Positions 35,294 to 46,245 of a DNA stretch of 64,000 nt are shown here, in pieces. The position numbers were made by a program, and so were the translations under genes. The notes beneath the pieces are model-generated. The model saw nothing but the letters and a program-made list of their open reading frames with translations, was not told the DNA's origin and ran no database searches. Source of the DNA: Gymnothorax reevesii (taxonomy: Eukaryota > Chordata > Actinopteri > Anguilliformes > Muraenidae); the NCBI GenBank assembly GCA_029721435.1, contig CM056576.1, forward strand, positions 119,215,166 to 119,279,165, read 5' to 3'. Each line of letters opens with the position of its first letter. Within the stretch, counting starts at the first letter, position 1.

Positions 35294-36284
35294 TGATATG
35301 GAATCAGTGACACCAGATGCGGGAAAAGGGAATGAGGATTTTATTTAAACCAAAACAAAACAGGCACGAGGGCCAACAAAAAACTTGGCCCAAAGGGTTG
35401 CAAAAACAAACTAAGGTATGCTACTCAGAGCTATAAACAAAAATGCAAAATGGCAAAAAACAAAAGGCACTGGAAACTCCAGGCAAGAAGAACAAGAAAA
35501 ATAAATAACCAGACTATATATATATATATATACACAAGACAAAGGGCTAGGACAAGACTAGGGAACTTGACAAGGACTTGGCTAAACGAGACGCAAGAAA
35601 CAAAACTTGAGACACTGTCTGCCAGCCAACTTCCACCGCATCCAGATAAAGGCTTGGAAATCATGACATGAGGGGTAACACCTGGAGAGAGAGAAACAAG
35701 AGGCATGGCAAGATCAAGACATGGACAGAGATTGGGTGACATGACCTGCTCATTAAGAGAATGAGCGTACCAATTAAGTATGCATGAATGAAAGTACCAA
35801 TTAAGTATGCAGTTTGGAAGCAAGCATGAATGTTAAGAACAGAAAAGCACAGCAAGATCTTGAAATAGCAAAGCAGGAATCATGACAATAAACTCCCTGT
35901 CTAAATTAGTAGTATTAGTAATGTGCTTATCTAAGAATTACACCAACCCAGTGAGTGTTAGTAAATGTTAGTAACTTAAAAACAGTTAATTGCCAATTAA
36001 GCTTAGAGAGCCCTGAATCAGCACAGCACAGAAGGAAGGGGAAATACCAAAGCCAACCAGAGCTCTGAAAAGTGCAACAACGAAGGCACGGGGCGGAACG
36101 CAGACAAGCGGTGGAGTGGCATGGCAGACCTGGCAAAAACAACATGGAAAAGTAAAAACATGGACATGGAACATGGATAATGAAAAACTATGACTATGAG
36201 CATGAACTATGAAATCTTGAAACATGAAACTGTTAAAACCATGAATACTGTTCTGGCCAAAGGCCAGAACCCTGGAACACAACA
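35294..36284 (-). repeat. 5' LTR of the intact Gypsy element (991 bp)
   Basis: TG...CA termini match those of the 3' LTR. It carries two copies of GTACCAATTAAGTATGCA (from about 35767 and 35794), where the 3' LTR has one. This explains the 14-bp length difference. Confidence 0.95.
35610..35650 (-). promoter_or_regulatory. LTR core promoter: TATA-like box and predicted transcript start
   Basis: On the minus strand CCTTTATCTGG holds a TATA-like TTTATC at 35650-35645. About 25-30 bases downstream is AGACAGTGTCT, starting at 35620 and complementary to the primer-binding site. The start is therefore predicted at 35620, giving U3 of about 664 bp and R plus U5 of about 327 bp. The same site in the 3' LTR is at 29918. 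Confidence 0.55.
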
Positions 36285-36370
36285 GAAAGGCACTTCGTCG
36301 CTGTCATAACCACTCATTTTTCAATCTTTTATACTGTCTCTGCCACAAACCTCTAAGAGTCTGACCTAAG

Positions 36371-36701
36371 CAGCTGATCGCTACAGTGCACAGTTTACTA
36401 CGATGCATGTGCGGAGGAATATGCCAGTTGGTTAGTTCAAGAGCAACTGTGTTTTTTTCCAAGCAGTTGAAGAGCTGTATTTTTTTTTAAATATAGCGCA
36501 CAATTGAAATGATGTATTATTTTCAGGCAGGACCTCTTTTAGGGCGTGAAAATAGACTGTTTCTGTGGTCCCATTCACATCAGTGTATTGCCTATGTGCT
36601 GGTGCGGCTACCTGGAGGAGATCAGAGAGCTTTCCACTGCAACTAATGTAAGTAGTGGCAATTTGTTGCGCGTACAACCCCACCTCAAAAAAAGTGAACA
36701 A
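36371..36701 (-). repeat. Right inverted repeat of the P-like element
   Basis: This is the reverse complement of 28583-28930 at roughly 85% by eye, with several small indels. Its open frame at 36432-36701 (minus) mirrors the left repeat and has no known domain. Confidence 0.85.
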
Positions 36702-37589
36702 TCAGGCTATGGAAAAAATGCGGTTGCTCTTAACCCTTACAATTTTTTATTCAAAATCACAACAAAAGTCTCACCTTGAATTCAAAAAACATGATTGAAG
36801 GAAAAAAAAAATTTCTTCTCTTAAAATGAATTTTTTTCCCCAAAAATTCATGTGACAATAATTGGAACTGTGGAAGTCCCTGATAAGAGAAATCAATTTA
36901 AAGTATTTTCTCATTCATAAAATACCGAGAGTTAATAATAATTTCATTAAGACATAACCATATCTGTCGATAATTACCTAGGGTGCCAACATTAGTCAAG
37001 GGCATTGTATCAGCAATATGTTTTTTCCCCACACATCTTGCCTGGCACAGTAAGGTTGCAACATGCTCAGCACAAACAATTTGTGTAAGGTGCTTTTCTC
37101 AGTACAGTGTGTTAATTTGACACATTGTTTCAATTACTTCACATACTTTGGTAATTTTTTATTGGACTCATTCAGCTCACAAAGTTGTATTACCAGGTTG
37201 CAAGAATAAATTAAAACTTCATTGGACCAGTTAAAGGAAGGCTTACTTGCATTTATACCGTGTTTCGGTTGCAAGCACAGGCTTACATATTTCTCCATCC
37301 AGACCTTCAAATTGATTTTCATGAATAAGTCAAGCCTGCCAATAAAATTCACATATTTATTTGGCTCCTAACGGCATATTGCCTGCAACATTTCTAATGA
37401 ATGATCAATTATGTATTTGGCTTGAGCCTTCACCCAGATTGACCCGTGAAGGCTTTCGTCCACAGTGTTTCATGCGACAAAAATTTGTCTGGTGAAGCAT
37501 GAGGAATAAATCAGCCTAAAAATTCAGGGTATTATTGGGATTATCAAATTAACCCTGAGGGGTTAAGACAACAGCAGTGAGCACCATAA
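36702..37589. other. No gene recognised
   Basis: AT-rich, with A and T runs (36720-36850). No domain or repeat end identified. Confidence 0.45.
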
Positions 37590-37985
37590 ATCATTGGGCA
37601 GTGACATTTTTTTTTAAATTTTGGTTTTGTACTTCAGCTTTGAATTTGAAAGGATAGTCACAATGAGATGCAGACTATCAGCTTTAATTTGAGGAAGTTT
37701 TCATCCATATTGGATTAACCATTTAGAAATGACAGCGCCTTTTGTTCATAGTACTCCACCATCACCATTCTCAGGGAGCTTCAGAAAATATTGGGCTGCT
37801 TACCATTATGTAGAATAAAGTAGCTCAATCATTTTTGACATTTGGTTGAATATTCTTTGCATGAAATGACTGTTTGAAGTCTGTGATGCATAGACCACAT
37901 CAGATGCTGGGCATCTTCCCAGGTGATACCCTGATGGGCCTTAGCTGCTGCCACCTTCAGTTCCTACTTGTTTCATTGATTGAGT
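37590..37985 (-). mobile_element. Tc1/mariner-like C-terminal fragment
   Basis: On the minus strand 37972-37845 encodes ELKVAAAKAHQGITWEDAQ followed by HLMWSMHHRLQTVISCKEY. This resembles the C-terminal helical end of Tc1/mariner transposases, which typically has a 'LV.SM..RL..VI..KG' pattern. Sequence down to about 37590 looks like the adjoining terminal repeat, but the end is not defined. Confidence 0.5.
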
Positions 37986-39229
37986 CAGCAAACAGAACAT
38001 AAAATTTGCCAATGCCCAATGAATTATAGCGTTCACCATATTTCACTGTAACATATAAATAAAGTAAGTGATGTGAATGTAAACATTATGGGGGAAGGCA
38101 CTTTTTACAAATTAGGTATTTTACCAAATTGTGACGCAAGCTGTTTACCTATTGGAAATTTTTTTTTTCTTGGTAATGAAGACACTGATTTTCTCTATCA
38201 TTTAAATGTCAGTATATGAAGAGTTTCTTTCCAAAATGCAATATATCTATTTTTCTCATTTTGAATACAAACCTTCTTTTGGGCCATTCTTAGTTATGTG
38301 TGACCAAAAATGTAACAAATAGTCAAAAAAAAATCTCCTCCAATTACAAAAGAATTGGAGGTTCATGATTATGGACCTTATATAGGAGTACTACCTACTA
38401 ATCCAAGTCTATCAAGTAAAAATTTTATTTGTTACATTGACTTGAACTATTTAAGGTCAGAGGTCAAATACGACTTGTCAGGTGTGTGACTTCACTCAGC
38501 AACTGTTTCTCATAACTCTATTTGACTTAGAAAACTCTGTGAAGTTGAAAAATCTAGAATGTAAAAGTTTTGGGGTATGGAAAATAGCAAGGAATAAATT
38601 TGATACCTTACATAAATTTTCAAAGTATTTTTTTATTTGAAGACATCTGGTGACGTGCGTGACATTTTGGTTCACTTGTCAAAGAATGGCTCTTTTTTAT
38701 ATTGGCGCTTACTGCATTTTTTAGAAAAACACCAACTTTGACCATGAAAAAATACATCTTATAGTATGTATTCCTAAAAATGCACTTTTGCACCAGGTAT
38801 AAGAAGCACAGGGCTATCGCTCTATGGTATTATCTCAATTTTTGTCATCTTGACACTTATTGCGTTTTGGAAACAAAGTTCTGATATGGAGCAGTGTTCA
38901 TATTGCCTCATTTACATGGCAAGTTCATTGATGCTGTTCGAAGCTTGAGTTGGTATTTAAGTTGAAATGACTCAACACTCTTTTGATAGCTTAGCAAGTA
39001 AACACCAACATGTTCACTTTTCGCTTTATTTTGTTTTATGCTGTAATTTTGTGGCTATGGTTTGGTTTATACTGTGCTTGAAAGAGAGGGATGTAGTTTC
39101 TCTGTGACGCTAGGGCACCGTGCATCAACATGCCTCCTGTTCTTCTGCATGTGCTGCTGTGTTGTTTTCCCACATTGTGACAGTTGGAAGAACAGAAGGG
39201 TATCACCATCTGTCGCAAAATGCAGCTAA
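37986..39229. other. No gene recognised
   Basis: AT-rich sequence with no recognised coding or repeat signature. Confidence 0.45.
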
Positions 39230-39760
39230 AGCTGGTAGCTGATGACCAGTTTCACCGGTATCAGCCAGGTTTTTGACTGCGGGTCAGCCACCGACCAGAT
39301 TCTGCTGGTGACATCAGCTTCCAACTCCTACTCTTACTAGATACCATTATAGATTCTCACCAGCTACCAGCTCCTATTTTACCAGCAACTAGCTCTTATT
39401 TTCTACTAGCTATCACCTTAGATTCTCATCAGTTACCGTCTTAAAGACTCACCAGTTACTGGCTCATATTGCTGAGATGAGCATCCGCTAAAATTAACCA
39501 GCATGTGGAAACTAGGTTTTTCTTCACAGTTGACATTCAAGGGTTTATTCTATGTGGACACCATTGTACATTTATATTCTGATCTGAGATCAACTGACCA
39601 GGTTCACCAACGCCATGGCCACTTGCCTCTCAACCAACTACACAAACTAGTTTATCGGCTGATTACCAATTAAACTAACATAAGCAAGTTGGCCTAGCTG
39701 CTAATTCCAGCAAGACCAGCAAATAATCAGCTTAGGTTTGAGGCCAGATTTCTCAGCAGA
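39230..39760. repeat. ACCAGC / CTAGCT-rich degenerate repeat
   Basis: Degenerate units such as CTCACCAGCTACCAGCTCCTATTTT and TCATCAGTTACCGTCTTA-type words recur between 39290 and 39475. More ACCAGC, AGACCAGC and complementary GCTGGT words follow to about 39740. It resembles fish MITEs built from ACCAGC/GCTGGT words, but I could not define ends. Confidence 0.4.
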
Positions 39761-40899
39761 GTATACATATCAGCTGAAATTATAACTGCCAAATTTAAAG
39801 TATGATGCTGTGGATTTTAATGTTGGTTCTTTTCTCTTTTTTTTTTACTTAACTATAGTAAAATGATTATGTTTTTAGTTTTCTTTAATTCAAATAATTT
39901 CATGTGGGTAACTTTTTGTCTGAGCCTGTTAGTCCCCGCATTTACCAGCAGGTGGAACCCACAGTATGCCTTTCTGAAATGAATAAATCCTGACACCTAT
40001 CTTCGGGAAGACAAACTCCACTAGCGAATGCTGAGTTCATCTCATGCCCTGGCCAAAAACAGCTCTGAAATTGGCTGGCGTTGCTCCTCTTCTGGGCCCT
40101 GCTGCAGTTGGCAGTTCAAATAAAAGTATCTTTGTGTAAATTTGCAGAAAATTGTAAATACTTCGTTGAGGTTCTGTATTCATTCCCCAGATATAAGGAG
40201 AGGTGCATATGCTCTGACATATGTGGGACAAATTACTTAAAAAAAAATGTGTCAGTTCCCGGGTCATGTGAGTATGTAGAATGCTGAAATAGGTTGAATA
40301 TGTGCATACATTAGGTAATGTGGTTACAAGCATTGAAACCAGTTTGAATTTGAATTTGGTAATGTTTGCGCACCAACCTTATGGACAATGATACATTTAG
40401 CCAGTAGATGGGAGCATTATCTCACCAAGGATCCAAAGTTTATCCCAGAGACGGAATATCTTCATTCCACTCAGGTAACCCCCATTACTGAAGCTGGTGC
40501 TTGGAAAGAAAATATGTTTTTGAGGTCTTGTTTGCGATTCAGAGGCAAGTGTGATCTGTGGACCATGTGTCTGAATAGCTTTATAATATTATCTTTATGC
40601 TTATTTGTTCTCATCTCTGTTTTGTGCATTCTGCAGATATATTCCTCATATAGTCATTTGCCATTTCAAAGACGACAAGACATGAATATGTAATGACAAT
40701 GCTGATAACGACTTATTCATACCCTGCTTGTTAATGAGGATACAGAGTTTACACACCCACCCAGTGTCTGAGCAGAAAATAACAGTGTGAAATTATAGTA
40801 AAGAAATACTCCAAAACTTTATACTTTGCCGCAACTTTACATTTGACATTATTTTGAAAACGTTTTTATATTTTGCATTTTTGCAGTGGCTTTGTTATT
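39761..40899. other. No gene recognised
   Basis: A CCAGCAGGTGGAA word at 39946-39958 loosely resembles a CTCF core; a 101-codon frame at 40388-40693 has no recognised domain. Nothing else stands out. Confidence 0.4.
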
Positions 40900-42170
40900 T
40901 TGTTACTTTTTGTAGAATCTGATGACTGATTCTCCTTAATGTACTATTTACAGGATTTACGACTGAGATCCAATTCAAGGACTTCTCAAAGAGGTCACTT
41001 TGCAACAGAATTAATTCAAAGATCATTTTGGTGCTCTGAATGCTTATGATAGCCTTTTGCTGAAATGAATGTAATGTTTTTTGTAAGAGGTGATGTTCCA
41101 TGCAATTTGAAAGGACAAGCTTTTTGCTGATTTAGTTGTACACAGTTTGTATTTTTGTAAACTAAAACGTATAACTATTAGTGACTTAAAACATATTTTC
41201 CAAAACGTCCAAATAGTCTGCTTCATTGATGATTCAATGAATCTACCAAATATTTCTGTTTTTCTTGACCCCGCCCCCCCAAAAAAAAAAAAAAAAAAGT
41301 TGAATAATTGTTGGCACTTGGTACTCTGGTGTAATATTTTGTTACTTTGTGCAACTGCATGAGAAAAGAAAACAGCTGCAAGTATTTTCCCATAATTTGT
41401 CATAAATTGCACATTTGGAGGGATTCTTGTTTTGGAAAAGTACTTTGGGTCGTTGTCCTTCTGGAAAATTTGACTTGCGAGGCATTTTGGCCTCTGGGCA
41501 GAGACAGTAATATCTTGTGTCTAATTTTCCTGGTACTTGCTGATATTTAACATTCCATGTGTCAACTCATATGGTTCCCCTGGGCTGGCTTAATTAAACA
41601 TCAATAAAATATCAATATCCCATCCATGTGGTGCTTCTCCTTTCATGCATTTCTCTGATGTCATTGTCCACAACCACAAAATCTAATTTGACCTCCTCTG
41701 ATCATAGAACATTCTTTCCGTCATCATTGCAACGATGCTCAACAGACTCCAAAAGCTTAGTTTTGATTGGCTTGCCTAGTAAGGTTTCCTTATGGTATTC
41801 TTTCATGCCAAGACTTCATTGCTATGGTAGTCACATTTGATGGTATGTTTTGCTTTCCAAATTAAACCGATCACCACAGTTTTGATCCTTGCGTCCTCAT
41901 CATCTTCATCGCCATCCATGGAGACTACCTGCACCTGCATCCTGTCCCATTGGTGCATTTTAAGCATCAATATGTTTTATCACTCTTGTATTGTATGTTC
42001 ATTTTCTAGTTTTGGTACTCTGATGCAACAAGATGTGATGGAATGACTCAATACAATTCCTTTAACTTAATTTTTTCCCACAAATTAATTCGTTTTTTTA
42101 TTTCAATTGTATTGCATTTGTATATAAGGAATGCCAATAATTTTCATACCTATGGCTGTCATAAAAAGTA
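40900..42170 (-). mobile_element. Tc1-like transposon relic
   Basis: The minus strand at 41467-41430 encodes FQKDNDPKYFSK, the equivalent of the QQDNDPKHTSK catalytic motif of Tc1 transposases. Sequence around 41540-41720 reads as decayed upstream transposase. The right end near 42120-42160 carries AATGCCAATAATTTTCATAC, like the terminus of a fish Tc1-like family. An (A)18 tract lies at 41281-41298. All frames are broken. The left boundary is approximate. Confidence 0.6.
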
Positions 42171-45100
42171 GATTGCTTGATGAAAAACGTTCAACCTGGA
42201 GTAAATTACGAACTGGGCAGAGATAGAGCTAATTGCAGGATCGACAATGAGCCCCTAGGGCACGTTTATAATGAGGCGGATGCGGAGAAAAAGAAGGCTA
42301 GGAGAACCCGTCATACCTACTAATTTGCTCAGTTGAAAAGACACTAGGGAGGAAAAATAGAATTTAGAGCAGGAGGTTAGTAAAAACCCTTTCAGCCTCC
42401 AACTGAAACACGACCAGCAACCTATATTCACGGGCCAATCAGAGTGGCAACAGCTGTTTATATTGAGGGAATAAGGAGACAATCAATCAATTAACAGCAA
42501 CAACCCGCATGATTGGGGGAACAGGGAAAGAACCAATTAAGCAGACAAGCCTGTTGTAACCGAATACAAGTATTGAAATAAAAGGATATTTCTTTTCTTT
42601 GAATATTAGAACCTACATTACTGTATTAATGCTTAATTTTAACCATTAACTCATACTTCCTTCTTTTATTTTGTATAATACTGTATATTAAACATTGTAA
42701 TTATAATCAAAAGCCTTCAATTCCTTAAATTATTAAAGTTTTTTTAAATCTGGAAGGTAGCAGTTGCAACAGGTGTGGAAGGGAGATAAATCTGGAATGT
42801 AAAAGAAAAAAAAACCTAAAAACATGCACAGTAAAAATAGCGCAAGTAATAGAGCATCTGGCCCAACAGTGCACACAGAACTTGCATCATTCAGCGTCCC
42901 AAAATAAACTAAACATCCACAGCATAATTCAGTGTTTGGATTGCTCTCATACTTGAGAATTAATTGAGTACATTAACTTTATAGAGTAAACAATATAAAG
43001 TATTGTTTCTTCATGGCTAATGGCTTTCAAGTGGTTTCCTCACATGAACTTTCCCTCTATTTCTAGTGTTGTGTTTCGCGTTTCAGTGAATTGTGACAAG
43101 AACCTCAGTAAATGACACAGCCTCCATATAATCCACTTTAGAAATAGCTGTCATGTAATGTCATGTCCATTCATACATACCTGTGCAGATCCTGTGATTC
43201 CACACAATTCAGGCGAGAATGTGTAGGTCTAATTCCCAGCAAGAACAGAAAATTGTTTTAGCATTCTATTATGTCACTATAACTTACAACAAATTCGTTA
43301 ACGAAATGTGGAACACATCGTGATTGCTTCAGGGGATTATTAAATCCTCGACAACAACTCTGCTTAACATATCTGGCCTGCTTAACTCTGTGTGATCTCC
43401 ATGGCAAATCCTCCTTTCCATACTGACCAATGGGAGTTCAAGGTCAGTGTTTGTTCTTAAATAATGCATTACTATTAGCAAACAATAGCAACCATTGAGA
43501 GCGCAGAATACAATAAGTAACAAGCACACTAAAAGTTGCATTGTCTGGATGGGTGACCTTGTTTGCAACATACAGCCTTTGTTGCCGCAAGTATCGTTCA
43601 ATGCGCTACGTTTTAGTGCATTTGGAGGCTATAGAATTCCATGCCAAGAAAGGATCTCATCATGACTGCATTAAAGACCATGCAAGAGGCAAAAACAATT
43701 ACTTTCGGCATTCAGGTCCCACTAAATCTCTGCTGCGGAAAAAAAAGAGACACATCTAGGCACTCGGCCAATACCAGCTTTACTTGTGTCGCTAAGAGCA
43801 CAGAGAGAAGATTTCAAACAGATTGCCGTTCCCGAGGAAGGGGACTCAAAGGCAGTTGGAAGAGGTACAATGAGATGCAAGAACTGTTGAAGCAAGTCGA
43901 CGTGGTAGATGAGGGCACAAGAATGGCATGGCACAGGAGATTTTGGTGGAGTTTTCCATATTCCTCAAATCCCTGTAAGAATTTTCATTGCAGTCTTTTG
44001 AATAATTTGCATGTTCAACACATAATTGTGATATTCAGGGTTATTTTAGATTATGTTGACAGTATGTTAGTGGAAACTATTAAGCATTAACACCAGGGTG
44101 AGAAAAGACTGAATGAAACGCACACTGCCCATGTTTAGGAGCCGTGATACATTTTGTGCTCTCTTGTATCTGTACTCAAGCACATTAAATTTAAAATTAA
44201 ACCACGATGATGGGTTGAGTCTACACACTCAGCTCTGAGATATCAACGTATTTACAAGTACATGCATATTGTGTTGGAATTAACATTTTTGTACTACCAT
44301 TTTAAGAGAGCAAAACCAAGGAACATAAATTTGAATCGTCATTGCATTGTGCTGAGTAGCAAATCCATTGCATTCAATGGCCACCTGAAGTGATCCTCCC
44401 TACCGAAACAAAGGAAATTGCGTCCCCAAACCTTTAACAGGCAACATATATTTTATCCTACAGAGAATAATCACTTGAATTACTCAGAGAGAAATGTTGG
44501 CAGGGTTATCCACTTGTTAAAACGTAAATAAAAACTTGCTTGTGTTACTCATTCCATCCACGCTGTACCCAAAGGTCAGGAGGCGCAATCATCCATCTCC
44601 TCAATTAGAAAGTCGAAGCCGGGGTACAGCCGTCATCGCTCTGACATTTGAATTACCATTTGTCGTGACTAGGTACGTTTCTTCAATATGACTGTTTTGT
44701 TATTTTTAAATGGGAGTGGAACTTGTGATCTATACCTAGAGGGTTGATGACAAAGAATGTGGTTGCAACCCCATAATGGATTCACTGAAAATCAAAAGGG
44801 TGCTTCTCAGAAAATCAACGCATAAAAAAAGCCCCAGGTACACTGGCACTGTATCCCTCGCAGAAAGTTCTAGAAAGATCGATTTGTATCCCTGCAATGG
44901 AAACATTGTGCCTCTGAGGCGGCATGGGAGGACCTAATGGAAATCCATTTGAATTGTGTGCGGGTGGGTGCGGGGGAACGCGCTGTAACTGCATCACATT
45001 GTAACACTCCCTGAGGCACCAAGTTTAGTTTTCACAGTGGACAAATGGTTTAAAAAGAGGCCCAGTTGATTGGCCGGTTAAGGGTCAGAGATGCATTGTC

Positions 45101-45183
45101 AACTGTGACATCATCAATGCAATCAGCTAGCTTTGACAATAGATACTAGGTCATGTTGTGTATATGCATCATATATACGTACG
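42171..45183. other. No gene recognised
   Basis: The longest frame (43641-44090, plus, 149 codons) has no known domain and no convincing splice context. The stretch 42180-42560 has LTR- or transposon-like composition but no ends. Confidence 0.4.
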
Positions 45184-45729
45184 TACAGTACCAGTCAAAA
45201 GGTTGGACATACCCACATTTTTCTTACAAGACATGTTAAATAAAGAAATAGGTACCATTTATTTTGCAAAAAAATAAAAAAAACCATCTACTTCTTAAAT
45301 CCATCAAACGAACCAGCATTTTCTGTCATATTTACAGGGCATACTAACATTTTTTTTTTTTTCCACAAGAGAAGTTATATGGCTATAATGAGTTTGCTGC
45401 TGAGTGGCTGTCAAAGTTACCAAACATGTGCTGCACTTGTGGTTTGCTTTTCATCAACTTTTTTTCCAAAACAGCTTATTTTTAATTTGGCTGCTAGAAA
45501 ATGGAAAGAGCTTGTTTGTCTGCTAACTTACAAAATATCACTTCTTTGACAATTCAAAAATTTTGGATACTATTCAAACAAGTAAATTATTCTCTTTTAA
45601 CTTTTGACTGTTAACCTCTCTCCAGATTCCATTTGAGATTATATAGATAAGTTAATCCATTTAAATTTCTCTAAAAACAGAGCGCTGTGACATTAGCAAA
45701 GTATCTCCAAACTTTTACCTGGTACTGTA
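45184..45729. mobile_element. Tc1-type MITE, complete (546 bp)
   Basis: TA is present at both ends. The left end reads CAGTACCAGTCAAAAGGTTG and the reverse complement of the right end reads CAGTACCAGGTAAAAGTTTG. No transposase sequence lies inside, so it is non-autonomous. The right half, reversed, matches the fragment at 14344-14600. Confidence 0.8.
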
Positions 45730-46245
45730 TACACTATAAACAGAATACACAACCTTTTCAGGTTATTACACAACAGAGGTCAATGAGAAAATCAAACTCA
45801 CTCAAATGCAAAGAAAGGAGTCAGTAACCCCAAGAGATTGCACTATAAAGTACATTATGCTTTAAAAGGCACATGCAGAAAGAAAACATAAAATTTATTC
45901 AAGTTGGAATTGTACGCAAAGACCGAATTACTGAGAAAAAAATAAACACTACACATTCAATTGGCTGATTTGTCCCTGGTCAACCAGTTAAGAAATAGTT
46001 CAAATTATTCACTGACAGTTTCTCTAAAGTTACAGTAGAAATACAGCAACGATACATTCACGATAAATAAAGTGATCATAAAAACTATTTTAAAGTGAAA
46101 CGCTTGCATTTGCCAAAAGACCAACGTGGTGAAAGGCAGCCATGTTCAGTGTTATGATCCGACATAGTAATATAATATAGTCATATAATACAGAAGTTGG
46201 TTGAGAAAATACATTCTACAGTCAATTTGCAAAGCTATGGCCATC
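45730..46245. other. No gene recognised
   Basis: AT-rich spacer between two transposon copies. Confidence 0.5.

Larger units (their letters stand above)
29592..36284 (-). mobile_element. Intact chromodomain Ty3/Gypsy retrotransposon (sushi / Tf1-like)
   Basis: The element is 6693 bp and lies on the minus strand. LTRs at 29592-30568 and 35294-36284 are almost identical. It is flanked by GAAAGG at 29586-29591 and 36285-36290, a target-site duplication of 6 bp (or 5 bp, AAAGG, since the base next to one LTR is ambiguous). Reading on the minus strand the order is 5' LTR, self-priming site (35291-35281), one Gag-Pol frame of 1435 codons with a C-terminal chromodomain, a tandem-repeat tract, a G-rich polypurine tract, then 3' LTR. 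There is no env-like frame. The insertion interrupts the P-like transposon. All parts expected for transposition are visibly open, so it is young and possibly active. Confidence 0.95.
28583..36701. mobile_element. P-like DNA transposon with long inverted repeats, interrupted by a Gypsy insertion
   Basis: Long inverted repeats of about 330-350 bp lie at 28583-28930 and 36371-36701. Between them, leaving out the LTR retrotransposon at 29592-36284, is only about 0.7 kb of sequence with a THAP-domain frame at 29097-29321. THAP domains form the DNA-binding end of P-element-family (THAP9-like) transposases. Without the insertion the element would be about 1.4 kb, so it lacks the catalytic part and is non-autonomous. 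The left end starts GATAGTTCACTTTTTTTGAA and the right end, reversed, GTTCACTTTTTTTGAGGTGG. Assignment to the P superfamily is inferred from the THAP domain. Confidence 0.65.

Noticed and set aside
31011..35348. Many 60-160 codon frames on the plus strand
   Set aside because: They lie antisense to the GC-rich Gag-Pol gene and are shadows of it.
29592..36284. Endogenous retrovirus rather than retrotransposon
   Set aside because: No env-like frame, a C-terminal chromodomain and a self-priming site indicate a chromovirus-type LTR retrotransposon.
39946..39958. CCAGCAGGTGGAA as a CTCF site
   Set aside because: Only a partial core match in an AT-rich setting; too weak to call.
43641..44090. 149-codon open frame (plus)
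   Set aside because: No family resemblance and no neighbouring exons; composition not convincing.
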